From the NCBI RefSeq assembly GCF_038502225.1, contig NC_091391.1, positions 3,444,937 through 3,508,936 on the forward strand: DNA of 64,000 nucleotides, read 5' to 3'. Shown piece by piece: positions 20,620-33,662 of this stretch; the first letter of the stretch is position 1, and each line of letters opens with the position of its first letter. Both the position numbers and the translations under genes were made by a program. Origin of the DNA: Cherax quadricarinatus (taxonomy: Eukaryota > Arthropoda > Malacostraca > Decapoda > Parastacidae). The notes under the pieces are model-generated. The model was not told the origin of the DNA, did no database searches, and was given only the letters and a program-made list of their open reading frames with translations.

Positions 20620-22204
20620 TACTTCGACTAGTGGATGGTACCACTATGACCCCGCCTCCTCCTGCTTCACTTCACCTCACTACTTCGACTAGTGGATGGT
20701 ACCACTATGACCCCGCCTCCTCCTGCTTCACCTCACCTGACTACTTCGACTAGTGGATTGTACCACTATGACCCCACCTCCTCCTGCTTCACCTCACCTG
20801 ACTACTTCGACTAGTGGATGGTACCACTATGACCCCACCTCCGCCTGCTTCACCTCACCTGACTACTTCGACTAGTGGATGGTACCACTATGACCCCGCC
20901 TCCTCCTGCTTCACCTCACCTGACTACTTCGACTAGTGGATGGTACCACTATGACCCCGCCTCCTCCTGCTTCACCTCACCTGACTACTTCGACTAGTGG
21001 ATGGTACCACTATGACCCCGCCTCCTCCTGCTTCACCTCACCTGACTACTTCGACTAGTGGATGATACCACTATGACCCCGCCTCCTCCTGCTTCACCTC
21101 ACCTGACTACTTCGACTAGTGGATGATACCACTATGACCCCGCCTCCTCCTGCTTCACCTCACCTGACTACTTCGACTAGTGGATGGTACCACTATGACC
21201 CCCCTCCTCCTGCTTCACCTCACCTGACTACTTCGACTAGTGGATGATACCACTATGACCCCACCTCCTCCTGCTTCACCTCACCTGACTACTTCGACTA
21301 GTGGATGGTACCACTATGACCCCGCCTCCTCCTGCTTCACCTCACCTGACTACTTCGACTAGTGGATGGTACCACTATGACCCCGCCTCCTCCTGCTTCA
21401 CCTCACCTGACTACTTCGACTAGTGGATGGTACCACTATGACCCCGCCTCCTCCTGCTGCACCTCACCTGACTACTTCGACTAGTGGATGGTACCACTAT
21501 GACCCCGCCTCCTCCTGCTTCACCTCACCTGACTACTTCGACTAGTGGATGGTACCACTATGACCCCGCCTCCTCCTGCTTCACCTCACCTGACTACTTC
21601 GACTAGTGGACGGTACCACTATGACCCCGCCTCCTGCTGCACCTCACCTGACTACTTCGGCTAGTGGATGGTACCACTATGACCCCGCCTCCTCCTGTTT
21701 CACCTCACCTGACTACTTCGGCTAGTGGATGGTACCACTATGACCCCGCCTCCTCCTGCTTCACGTCACCTGACTACTTCGACTAGTGGATGGTACCACT
21801 ATGACCCCGCCTCCTCCTGTTTCACCTCACCTGACTACTTCGGCTAGTGGATGGTACCACTATGACCCCGCCTCCTCCTGTTTCACCTCACCTGACTACT
21901 TCGGCTAGTGGATGGTACCACTATGACCCCGCCTCCTCCTGCTTCACCTCACCTGACTACTTCGGCTAGTGGATGGTACCACTATGACCCCGCCTCCTCC
22001 TGTTTCACCTCACCTGACTACTTCGGCTAGTGGATGGTACCACTATGACCCCGCCTCCTCCTGCTTCACCTCACCTGACTACTTCGACTAGTGGATGGTA
22101 CCACTATGACCCCGCCTCCTCCTGCTTCACCTCACCTGACTACTTCGACTAGTGGATGGTACCACTATGACCCCGCCTCCTCCTGCTTCACCTCACCTGA
22201 CTAC
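20620..22204 (+). repeat. 61-bp minisatellite, right array (about 26 units)
   Basis: Same unit as the left array in the opposite orientation: CTACTTCGACTAGTGGATGG, TACCACTATGACCCCGCC, TCCTCCTGCTTCACCTCACC. Variants such as CGGCTAGTGG cluster in 21650-22030, showing local spread of units. Confidence 0.97.
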
Positions 22205-22206
22205 AG

Positions 22207-22214
22207 TATATAAG
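22207..22214 (+). promoter_or_regulatory. TATA box of family B right arm (copy 2)
   Basis: TATATAAG directly follows the last 61-bp unit and is conserved at 36103-36110 and 43287-43294. The downstream transcribed part is truncated in this copy. Confidence 0.45.
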
Positions 22215-22246
22215 CCACGTCTACGGCCTTATGCTGCACTTCTACA

Positions 22247-22400
22247 AGACGAGGAGACTGGGCAAGTATCTTCACCAAATGCCGGATCAGCCAGATTGTG
22301 ATGGATATGTGGGGTAGCGGGCCTTGAGCAGCAACAGCCTGGCTGACCAGGCAAGCACCAGACGAGCGTGACCCACGGCCGGTTTCCGGGAGTAGAGAGA
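22247..22400 (+). mobile_element. LINE 3'-end fragment
   Basis: Contains the tail equivalents of PDQPGCDGYVG and SNSLADQA in decayed form (CCGGATCAGCCAGATTGTG, GCAGCAACAGCCTGG). It is related to the LINE at 5770 and to 41055-41140. Confidence 0.6.
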
Positions 22401-22455
22401 CTCTCGAAACTCATCGAAGGTATATCAAAGGTGTTGCTCTGTATTTTAAAATAAC

Positions 22456-22822
22456 GTGGGAGATGAACGAAGAGGGAGGGGAGGAAGGGGGTTGGGGAGG
22501 GGAGGATGGAGTTGGGGAGGGGAGGATGGTGTTGGGGAGGGGAGGGAGGGAAGGGACACTTGTGTTTATAGTAAGAAGATTGTGTTTGTGCAAGGGTGGA
22601 ACAAGGTGCAGTTTATGTTGAGAAGGGATGATTCTTGTGGGCTGGGATGGGCTGGGATGGGATGGGATGGGATGGGATGGATGTGGAAGGGGTGTGGGTG
22701 ATGAACGTGATAGTGTTCACACTAGAGGTGGGAGGAGATGTGTGGTGGGGTGTTTGTTATTCTTAAAGGTGTGGTAGGGGTGGTGGTAGGACGGACAAGG
22801 GGTGAATCAACAAGGAAGATTG
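22456..22822. other. G-rich spacer with GGGAT and GGGGAGG tracts
   Basis: GGGGAGGGGAGGATGG-type repeats at about 22470-22550 and (GGGAT)n at 22640-22682. It is strongly purine-strand biased and could form G-quadruplexes on the plus strand. No gene is supported. Confidence 0.6.
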
Positions 22823-24845
22823 AGTGTGGTCCAGTGCTAGGACACAGTGGTCCAGTGCTAGGACACAGTGGTTCAGTGCTAGGACACAGTGGTTCAGTGC
22901 TAGGACACAGTGGTTCAGTGCTAGGACACAGTGGTCCAGTGCTAGGACACAGTGGTTCAGTGCTAGGACACAGTGGTTCAGTGCTAGGACACAGTGGTCC
23001 AGTGCTAGGACACAGTGGTTCAGTGCTAGGACACAGTGGTTCAGTGCTAGGACACAGTGGTTCAGTGCTAGGACACAGTGGTCCAGTGCTAGGACACAGT
23101 GGTCCAGTGCTAGGACACAGTGGTTCAGTGCTAGGACACAGTGGTCCAGTGCTAGGACACAGTGGTCCAGTGCTAGGACACAGTGGTCCAGTGCTAGGAC
23201 ACAGTGGTTCAGTGCTAGGACACAGTGGCCCAGTGCTAGGACACAGTGGTTCAGTGCTAGGACACAGTGGTCCAGTGCTAGGACACAGTGGTTCAGTGCT
23301 AGGACACAGTGGTTCAGTGCTAGGACACAGTGGCCCAGTGCTAAGACACAGTGGTTCAGTGCTAGGACACAGTGGTCCAGTGCTAGGACACAGTGGTCCA
23401 GTGCTAGGACACAGTGGCCCAGTGCTAGGACACAGTGGTTCAGTGCTAGGACACAGTGGTCCAGTGCTAGGACACAGTGGTCCAGTGCTAGGACACAGTG
23501 GTCCAGTGCTAGGACACAGTGGTCCAGTGCTAGGACACAGTGGTCCTGTGCTAGGACACAGTGGTTCAGTGCTAGGACACAGTGGTTCAGTGCTAGGACA
23601 CAGTGGTTCAGTGCTAGGACACAGTGGTCCAGTGCTAGGACACAGTGGCCCAGTGCTAGGACACAGTGGTTCAGTGCTGGGACACAGTGGTCCAGTGCTA
23701 GGACACAGTGGTTCAGTGCTAGGACACAGTGGTCCAGTGCTAGGACACAGTGGTTCAGTGCTGGGACACAGTGGTTCAGTGCTGGGACACAGTGGTCCAG
23801 TGCTAGGACACAGTGGCCCAGTGCTAGGACACAGTGGTTCAGTGCTGGGACACAGTGGTCCAGTGCTAGGACACAGTGGTTCAGTGCTTGGACACAGTGG
23901 TCCAGTGCTAGGACACAGTGGTCCAGTGCTAGGACACAGTGGTTCAGTGCTGGGACACAGTGGTCCTGTGCTAGGACACAGTGGTTCAGTGCTAGGACAC
24001 AGTGGTTCAGTGCTAGGACACAGTGGTTCAGTGCTAGGACACAGTGGTCCAGTGCTAGGACACAGTGGCCCAGTGCTAGGACACAGTGGTTCAGTGCTGG
24101 GACACAGTGGTCCAGTGCTAGGACACAGTGGTCCAGTGCTAGGACACAGTGGTCCAGTGCTAGGACACAGTGGTTCAGTGCTAGGACACAGTGGTTCAGT
24201 GCTGGGACACAGTGGTCCAGTGCTAGGACACAGTGGCCCAGTGCTAGGACACAGTGGTTCAGTGCTAGGACACAGTGGCCCAGTGCTAGGACACAGTGGT
24301 TCAGTGCTAGGACACAGTGGCCCAGTGCTAGGACACAGTGGTTCAGTGCTGGGACACAGTGGCCCAGTGCTAGGACACAGTGGTTCAGTGCTAGGACACA
24401 GTGGTCCAGTGCTAGGGCACAGTGGTCCAGTGCTAGGACACAGTGGTCCAGTGCTAGGACACAGTGGTTCAGTGCTAGGACACAGTGGCCCAGTGCTAGG
24501 ACACAGTGGTTCAGTGCTAGGACACAGTGGCCCAGTGCTAGGACACAGTGGTCCAGTGCTAGGACACAGTGGTTCAGTGCTGGGACACAGTGGCCCAGTG
24601 CTAGGACACAGTGGTTCAGTGCTAGGACACAGTGGCCCAGTGCTAGGACACAGTGGTTCAGTGCTAGGACACAGTGGCCCAGTGCTAGGACACAGTGGTT
24701 CAGTGCTAGGACACAGTGGCCCAGTGCTAGGACACAGTGGTTCAGTGTTGGGACACAGTGTTCCAGTGCTAGGACACAGTGGATCAGTGCTAGGACACAG
24801 TGGCCCAGTGCTGGGACACAGAGGTCCACTGTTGGGACAGTGTGG
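22823..24845. repeat. 21-bp minisatellite array (about 96 units)
   Basis: Units of CAGTGCTAGGACACAGTGG plus two bases vary at TTC, TCC or CCC and at CTAGG or CTGGG. There is no length change over 2 kb, so at least five frames stay open for about 700 codons (for example GPVLGHS repeats). The clean openness follows from the unit length and is not evidence of coding. Confidence 0.97.
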
Positions 24846-24906
24846 CCCAAAGGCCTGGTACATTCTGTGATGTTCATATCCAAGCCTCTGTGTAACAAAA
24901 TATCTT

Positions 24907-25028
<122 letters not shown>

Positions 25029-25158
25029 TTTGCATAACATTTAAGTACATCGGGTTTATCTTCAGTTACCATTAGCGTCACCAACATTGCAATCTATAAG
25101 GTCCTTTGTGTACCTTGTCCCTGTTCTCTGTCACTTACAGATTTAGCGCTTACCTATA

Positions 25159-25480
<322 letters not shown>

Positions 25481-25531
25481 ACACATCAACATACATTAGA
25501 TTTCAGTTCCTCTAGCTGGTTTGCCATCCTA

Positions 25532-25777
25532 ATGGCGCTAAAGCTAACCTATGACACTGAGCTTGACTCTATCATCATTACTGATTCTATGTCATCATTG
25601 AAGGCTCTTGGCTCATATAATGACTCCAACAACATGCTCATTGGGGAAGCCAGGTATAGATACTCAAAAATCCGGGACAAAGGAATTAATGTACAGTTGC
25701 TTTGGATGCCATATGAGGTACACAATAAACTAGCCACTACCATCCACAGGATGGATATGAGGTACACAATAAACTAG
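25532..25777 (+). pseudogene. Retrotransposon RNase H domain fragment
   Basis: An 81-codon frame resembles the RNase H domain of non-LTR elements. IIITDSMSSLKAL (about residues 14-26) matches the TDSxSSLxAL motif with its catalytic Asp, and QLLWMPYEVHNKLA corresponds to the WVPSHxGxxGNExAD region in degraded form. From about residue 58 onward the sequence becomes the first unit of the 44-bp satellite. The gene upstream of 25490 is missing. RNase H removes the RNA strand of the cDNA hybrid in such elements. This copy is a fragment whose real start is unknown. Confidence 0.65.
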
Positions 25778-28700
25778 CCACTATCATCCACAGGATGGAT
25801 ATGAGGTGCACAATAAACTAGCCACTACCATCCACAGAATGGATATGAGGTACACAATAAACTAGCCACTACCATCCACAGGATGGATATGAGGTACACA
25901 ATAAACTAACCACTACCATCCACAGGATGGATATGAGGTACACAATAAACTAGCCACTACCATCCACAGGATGGATATGAGGTACACAATAAACTAGCCG
26001 CAACCATCCACAGGATGGATATGAGGTACACAATAAACTAGCCACTACCATCCACAGGATGGATATGAGGTACACAATAAACTAGCCACTACCATCCACA
26101 GGATGGATATGAGGTACACAATAAACTAGCCACTACCATCCACAGGATGGATATGAGGTACACAATAAACTAGCCACTACCATCCACAGGATGGATATGA
26201 GGTGCACAATAAACTAGCCACTACCATCCACAGGATGGATATGAGGTACACAATAAACTAGCCACTACCATCCACAGGATGGATATGAGGTACACAATAA
26301 ACTAGCCACTACCATCCACAGGATGGATATGAGGTACACAATAAACTAACCACTACCATCCACAGGATGGATATGAGGTACACAATAAACTAACCACTAC
26401 CATCCACAGGATGGATATGAGGTACACAATAAACTAGCCACTACCATCCACAGGATGGATATGAGGTACACAATAAACTAGCCACTACCATCCACAGGAT
26501 GGATATGAGGTACACAATAAACTAGCCACTACCATCCACAGGATGGATATGAGGTACACAATAAACTAGCCACTACCATCCACAGGATGGATATGAGGTG
26601 CACAATAAACTAGCCACTACCATCCACAGGATGGATATGAGGTACACAATAAACTAGCCACTACCATCCACAGGATGGATATGAGGTACACAATAAACTA
26701 GCCACTACCATCCACAGGATGGATATGAGGTACACAATAAACTAGCCACTACCATCCACAGGATGGATATGAGGTACACAATAAACTAGCCACTACCATC
26801 CACAGGATGGATATGAGGTACACAATAAACTAGCCACTACCATCCACAGGATGGATATGAGGTACACAATAAACTAGCCACTACCATCCACAGGATGGAT
26901 ATGAGGTACACAATAAACTAGCCACTACCATCCACAGGATGGATATGAGGTACACAATAAACTAGCCACTACCATCCACAGGATGGATATGAGGTACACA
27001 ATAAACTAGCCACTACCATCCACAGGATGGATATGAGGTACACAATAAACTAGCCACTACCATCCACAGGATGGATATGAGGTACACAATAAACTAGCCA
27101 CTACCATCCACAGGATGGATATGAGGTACACAATAAACTAGCCACTACCATCCACAGGATGGATATGAGGTACACAATAAACTAGCCACTACCATCCACA
27201 GGATGGATATGAGGTACACAATAAACTAGCCACTACCATCCAAAGGATGGATATGAGGTACACAATAAACTAGCCACTACCATCCACAGGATGGATATGA
27301 GGTACACAATAAACTAGCCACTACCATCCACAGGATGGATATGAGGTACACAATAAACTATCCACTACCATCCACAGGATGGATATGAGGTGCACAATAA
27401 ACTAGCCACTACCATCCACAGGATGGATATGAGGTACACAATAAACTAGCCACTACCATCCACAGGATGGATATGAGGTACACAATAAACTAGCCACTAC
27501 CATCCACAGGATGGATATGAGGTACACAATAAACTAGCCACTATCATCCACAGGATGGATATGAGGTGCACAATAAACTAGCCACTACCATCCACAGGAT
27601 GGATATGAGGTACACAATAAACTAGCCACTACCATCCACAGGATGGATATGAGGTACACAATAAACTAACCACTACCATCCACAGGATGGATATGAGGTA
27701 CACAATAAACTAGCCACTACCATCCACAGGATGGATATGAGGTACACAATAAACTAGCCGCAACCATCCACAGGATGGATATGAGGTACACAATAAACTA
27801 GCCACTACCATCCACAGGATGGATATGAGGTACACAATAAACTAGCCACTACCATCCACAGGATGGATATGAGGTACACAATAAACTAGCCACTACCATC
27901 CACAGGATGGATATGAGGTACACAATAAACTACCCACTACCATCCACAGGATGGATATGAGGTGCACAATAAACTAGCCACTACCATCCACAGGATGGAT
28001 ATGAGGTACACAATAAACTAGCCACTACCATCCACAGGATGGATATGAGGTACACAATAAACTAGCCACTACCATCCACAGGATGGATATGAGGTACACA
28101 ATAAACTAACCACTACCATCCACAGGATGGATATGAGGTACACAATAAACTAACCACTACCATCCACAGGATGGATATGAGGTACACAATAAACTAGCCA
28201 CTACCATCCACAGGATGGATATGAGGTACACAATAAACTAGCCACTACCATCCACAGGATGGATATGAGGTACACAATAAACTAGCCACTACCATCCACA
28301 GGATGGATATGAGGTACACAATAAACTAGCCACTACCATCCACAGGATGGATATGAGGTGCACAATAAACTAGCCACTACCATCCACAGGATGGATATGA
28401 GGTACACAATAAACTAGCCACTACCATCCACAGGATGGATATGAGGTACACAATAAACTAGCCACTACCATCCACAGGATGGATATGAGGTACACAATAA
28501 ACTAGCCACTACCATCCACAGGATGGATATGAGGTACACAATAAACTAGCCACTACCATCCACAGGATGGATATGAGGTACACAATAAACTAGCCACTAC
28601 CATCCACAGGATGGATATGAGGTACACAATAAACTAGCCACTACCATCCACAGGATGGATATGAGGTACACAATAAACTAGCCACTACCATCCACAGGAT

Positions 28701-29697
28701 GGATATGAGGTACACAATAAACTAGTCACTACCATCCACAGGATGGATATGAGGTACACAATAAACTAGCCACTACCATCCACAGGATGGATATGAGGTA
28801 CACAATAAACTAGCCACTACCATCCACAGGATGGATATGAGGTACACAATAAACTAGCCACTACCATCCACAGGATGGATATGAGGTACACAATAAACTA
28901 GCCACTACCATCCACAGGATGGATATGAGGTACACAATAAACTAGCCACTACCATCCACAGGATGGATATGAGGTACACAATAAACTAGCCACTACCATC
29001 CACAGGATGGATATGAGGTACACAATAAACTAGCCACTACCATCCACAGGATGGATATGAGGTACACAATAAACTAGCCACTACCATCCACAGGATGGAT
29101 ATGAGGTACACAATAAACTAGCCACTACCATCCACAGGATGGATATGAGGTACACAATAAACTAGCCACTACCATCCACAGGATGGATATGAGGTACACA
29201 ATAAACTAGCCACTACCATCCACAGGATGGATATGAGGTACACAATAAACTAGCCACTACCATCCACAGGATGGATATGAGGTACACAATAAACTAACCA
29301 CTACCATCCACAGGATGGATATGAGGTGCACAATAAACTAGCCACTACCATCCACAGGATGGATATGAGGTACACAATAAACTAACCACTACCATCCACA
29401 GGATGGATATGAGGTACACAATAAACTAGCCACTACCATCCACAGGATGGATATGAGGTACACAATAAACTAACCACTACCATCCACAGGATGGATATGA
29501 GGTACACAATAAACTAGCCACTACCATCCACAGGATGGATATGAGGTACACAATAAACTAGCCACTACCATCCACAGGATGGATATGAGGTACACAATAA
29601 ACTAACCACTACCATCCACAGGATGGATATGAGGTACACAATAAACTAGCCACTAGCATCCACAGGATGGATATGAGGTGCACAATAAACTAGCCAC
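25704..29697. repeat. 44-bp satellite array (about 90 units) seeded from RNase H sequence
   Basis: Units contain GGATGGATATGAGGTACACA and ATAAACTAGCCACTACCATC. The RNase H fragment just upstream has GGATGCCATATGAGGTACAC followed by the same continuation, so the unit derives from that coding region. Two rare variants recur exactly 1,760 bp (40 units) apart: CTATCATCCA at 25781 and 27541, and AGCCGCAACC at about 25996 and 27756. This shows a large internal duplication. Confidence 0.97.
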
Positions 29698-30148
29698 TTC
29701 GGTGGCAAAATCTAATCTAGCTGGTCAAAAATATTAATGCTTCTAGTTTTTTCAGAACAAAAGCGTTTATTTCAATTTCATTTGCGTTTTCTTGTGTTTG
29801 GCTCTATATTGTTAAATATGCCTCTCTGGCCTCTATCTATGAGTATCTTGTACGTCGTGATTAAATCTCCTCTGTGATGAGGGGAGATTTTTTTATCACT
29901 GTCTTGAATGGCAGCCTATACTTTGATGGCCTTGCAGCCTATGCATTATTTATATGAGCAAACGGAGGAACAAGCCTACACATATTTATTCCTGGTCTGT
30001 TATTCAACTTTTGGTTTCCTAGCATTTGTTTTTGTCTCTGTGTTTCGTAATGTTTCTTATTTAGTCCGTTTTAAAACATTACATTTTCGGTCTGACTAAG
30101 GGATCAATGTTTTTGTTAATTTTAAGGTAGGAATTAACCTGTCAGCCG
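29698..30148. other. Spacer with a small LINE remnant
   Basis: Unique sequence. Around 29848-29875 the complement reads like the RGDLIxTYK motif of LINE C-termini (GGAGATTTAATCACGACG), so part may be an old LINE. No intact gene. Confidence 0.4.
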
Positions 30149-30165
30149 TGTGTGTGTGTGTGTGT

Positions 30166-30236
<71 letters not shown>

Positions 30237-30328
30237 TGTGTGTGTGTGTGTGTGTTCTCACCTAATTGTGGTTGCAGAGTTAGGGACACAGCCCCTGGCT
30301 CCTGTATGTGTGTGTGTGTGTGTGTGTA
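30149..30328. repeat. (GT)n microsatellites next to LINE tails
   Basis: Two GT tracts (30149-30254 and 30306-30328) flank complements of the LINE tail CTGCAACCACAAYTAGGTGA, that is, they are the CA-type tails of minus-strand LINE copies. Confidence 0.95.
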
Positions 30329-30329
30329 T

Positions 30330-31640
30330 TACCTCACCTAGTTGTGGTTGCAGGGGTCGAGTCACAGCCCCTGGCCCCGCCTCTTCACTGGTCGCTACTG
30401 GGTCACTCTTCCTGCTCCATGCGTTTTATCATACCTCTTCTTAAAGCTATGTATGGCTCCTGCCTCCACTACATCACTTCCCAGACTATTCCACATCCTG
30501 ACAGCTCTGTGACTGAAGAAATACTTCCTAACATCACTGTGGATCATCTGAGTCTTCAACTTCCAACTGTGTCCCCTTGTTGCTGTGTCCCATCTCTGGA
30601 ACATCTCGTTTCTATCCACATTGTCGATTCCTCTCAGTGACTCACGAAATCGTAATGACACGATTGCAAACAAACCGTACCACGTGCGGGGTTAGAACCC
30701 GCGATCAGAGAGTCTCAAAACTCTCTGATCGCGGGTTCTAACCCCGCCCGTGGTATGCTTGATTCCTCTCAGTATTTCATATGCCGTTATCATGTCCTAT
30801 CCATCCTGTCCTCCAGTGTCGTCAGGTCGATTTCACTTAACCTCTCCTCGTAGGACATAATCCTAAGCTCCGAGACTAGTCTTTTTGCAAACTTTTGCAC
30901 TTTCTCTAATTTCTTGACGTGCATGGCCAGTTGTGGGCTCCATACTGGTGCTGCATACTCCAAAATGGGCGTGACGTACACGGTCTTGACGAGTCCATAC
31001 TAGGGTGTCGAAACGCTATTCTTAGGGTTGCCAGGCGCCCATATGCTGCAGCAGTTGTTAGGCTGATGTGTGCCTCAGGAAATGTGCTCGGTGTTATACT
31101 CACCCCAAGATCGTTTTCCTTGAGTGAGGTTTGCAGTCTCAGGCCCCCTAGACTGTACTCTGTCTGCGGTCTTCTTTGACCTTCCCCAATCTTAATGACT
31201 TTGCACTTGGTGGGGTTACACTCCAGGAGCCAGTTGCTGGACCAGGCTTCCAACATGTCCAGGTCCCTTTGTAGTCCTGCCTGATCTTCATTCACTTGAA
31301 TTTTCCGCATTAGCTTCACGTCGTCTGCAAACAGGGACAACTCTGAATCTCTCCCTTCCGTCATGTCATTCACATATACGAGAAACAGCAACGACCCTAG
31401 AATTAACCCTTGTAGATTCCTGCTCGTCACAGGCGCCCACTCTGACACCTCGTCAAGTACCATCACTCGTTGATGCCTTCCTGTCAGTTATTCTCTGATC
31501 CATTGCAGTGCCTTTCTTATTACACCTACCTGGTTCTTCAGTTTTTGCGCTAATGTCTTGTGTGGAACTGTGTCGAAAGCCTTCTTGCAGTCCAAGAAAA
31601 TGCAATCTACCCACTCCTCTCTTGTCTCGCTGTTGTGTGT
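30330..31640 (-). pseudogene. Non-LTR retrotransposon reverse transcriptase, broken
   Basis: Read on the minus strand from about 31640, the order is IFLDCKKAFDTVPH (catalytic Asp motif), a stop within the following segment near 31485, QGLILGSLLFLVYVNDM, and LSLFADDVKLM with the FADD box. Later come PILEYAAPVWSPQ (about 30965), LEKVQKFAKRLV, and after an interruption RGHSWKLKTQ, KYFFSHRAVRMWNSL and SFKKRYDKTHGAG. The frame is broken by the stop, by a frameshift near 31010 and by element T3 at 30638-30760. The N-terminal fingers and endonuclease are missing. The 3' tail runs into a GT/CA tract. Jockey/CR1-like by motif style; the clade is inferred. Confidence 0.85.
30638..30760 (+). mobile_element. 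tRNA-derived snapback element, compact copy T3
   Basis: A 123-bp insertion flanked by GATTCCTCTCAG at 30626-30637 and 30761-30772. It starts TGACTCACGAAATCG and ends GGTATGCTT. The antisense and sense tRNA-like modules meet back to back (CAGAGAGTCTCAAAACTCTCTG region), giving a nearly loop-free hairpin with GCGGGTTCTAACCCCGC in the sense half. It splits the LINE pseudogene. Confidence 0.85.
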
Positions 31641-31748
31641 GTGTGTGAGAGAGAGACAGGATTCCATTTTCGTACACTTTTATCTTAACAAATCTTCAGC
31701 ATTGACGCACTTCCCCTCCTCTGGATTATGGCTTATCGTTTTTTGCTT

Positions 31749-32190
<442 letters not shown>

Positions 32191-32203
32191 ACACACCCAT
32201 ATT

Positions 32204-32209
<6 letters not shown>

Positions 32210-32251
<42 letters not shown>
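32210..32251. repeat. (CT)n microsatellite
   Basis: Short CT tract after a run of C. Confidence 0.95.
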
Positions 32252-32254
<3 letters not shown>

Positions 32255-32344
32255 AATTTCTGCTTTCTTCTATCATTTTAAAAATTATTTTAAAAATCTC
32301 ATAATTTTCCTGTGTATGGGATAGGCCATCACGAGAAAGAATAA

Positions 32345-33531
32345 TTCCCAACTTACCTAACCCAACGTCCTTCCCCAACCCATCCTAACTTACCTAACCC
32401 ATCCTAACTTACCCAACCTATCCAAACTTACCTAACCCATCCTAACTTACCTAACCCATCCTAACTTACCTAACCCATCCTAACTTATCTAACCTATCCA
32501 AACTTACCTAACCCATTCTAACTTACCTAACCCATCCTAACTTACCTAACCCATCCTAACTTACCCAACCCATTCTAACTTACCTAACCCATCCTAACTT
32601 ACCTAACCCATCCTAACTTACCTAACCCATCCTAACTTACCTAACCCATCCTAACTTACCTAACCCATCCTAACTTACCTAACCCATCCTAACTTACCTA
32701 ACCCATCCTAACTTACCTAACCCATCCTAACTTACCCAACCCATCCTAACTTACCTAACCCATCCTAACTTACCTAACCCATCCTAACTTACCTAACCCA
32801 TCCTAACTTACCTAACCCATCCTAACTTACCTAACCCATCCTAACTTACCTAACCCATCCTAACTTACCTAACCCATCCTAACTTACCTAACCCATCCTA
32901 ACTTACCTAACCCATCCTAACTTACCCAACCCATCCTAACTTACCTAACCCATCCTAACTTACCTAACCCATCCTAACTTACCTAACCCATCCTAACTTA
33001 CCTAACCCATCCTAACTTACCTAACCCATCCTAACTTACCTAACCCATCCTAACTTACCTAACCCATCCTAACTTACCTAACCCATCCTAACTTACCCAA
33101 CCCATCCTAATTTACCTAACCCATCCTAACTTACATAACCCATCCTAACTTACCCAACCCATACTAATTTACCTAACCCATCCTAACTTACCTAACCCAT
33201 CCTAACTTACCTAACCCATCCTAACTTACCTAACCCATCCTAACTTACCCAACCCATCCTAACTTACCTAACCCATCCTAACTTACCTAACCCATCCTAA
33301 CTTACCTAACCCATCCTAACTTACCCAACCCATCCTAATTTACCTAACCCATCCTAACTTACATAACCCATCCTAACTTACCCAACCCATACTAATTTAC
33401 CTAACCCATCCTAACTTACCTAACCCATCCTAACTTACCTAACCCATCCTAACTTACCTAACCCATCCTAACTTACCCAACCCATCCTAACTTACCTAAC
33501 CCATCCTAACTTACCTAACCCATCCTAACTT
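32345..33531. repeat. 19-bp minisatellite array with CCTAA motifs (about 62 units)
   Basis: Units of CCTAACTTACCTAACCCAT, each with two CCTAA pentamers. A marker group with TTACATAACC recurs at 33131 and 33359, 228 bp (12 units) apart. The array stops exactly where family B copy 3 begins. Confidence 0.96.
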
Positions 33532-33574
33532 GAAGATTGAGACACTTATTCAGCATATGGGAATCCTTTTTCAG

Positions 33575-33605
33575 GAAACGTTTCGCCACACAGTGGCTTC
33601 ATCAG
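33575..33605 (-). ncRNA. Hammerhead-ribozyme-like motif, family B copy 3, left
   Basis: Minus-strand CTGATGA, extra A, stem GCCAC/GTGGC, loop TGT, GAAACGTTTC; identical to the other family B hairpins. Confidence 0.55.
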
Positions 33606-33662
33606 TCCAATACAAATCGGAAAGGTGTAAGAATTCTTCAACACTTGTCCAACCCTTGGACG

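Larger units (their letters stand above)
19485..22250. mobile_element. Family B foldback with head-to-head 61-bp arrays (copy 2)
   Basis: The left arm, minus orientation, holds AATAAA, the hammerhead-like hairpin (19531-19561), TATATAAG (complement at 19681-19688) and a 61-bp array (19692-20486). A central inverted pair with TCGTCCAAAGATTGGACAA and AACCTTTGGACGAAGACC spans about 20484-20620. The right arm has a longer 61-bp array in the opposite direction (20620-22204) and TATATAAG at 22207-22214, and is truncated near 22250 before its hairpin. Two TATA boxes therefore point outward from two opposed repeat arrays, a layout like a divergent promoter. Confidence 0.85.

Noticed and set aside
30330..31640. 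Retroviral or host telomerase-like reverse transcriptase
   Set aside because: FADD box, motif order and tails fit non-LTR retrotransposons. There are no gag, protease, integrase or LTR sequences.
32345..33531. True telomere or telomere-proximal tract
   Set aside because: The unit is 19 bp and not pure TTAGG, and the array is interstitial between other repeats. Only a possible origin is noted among the findings.
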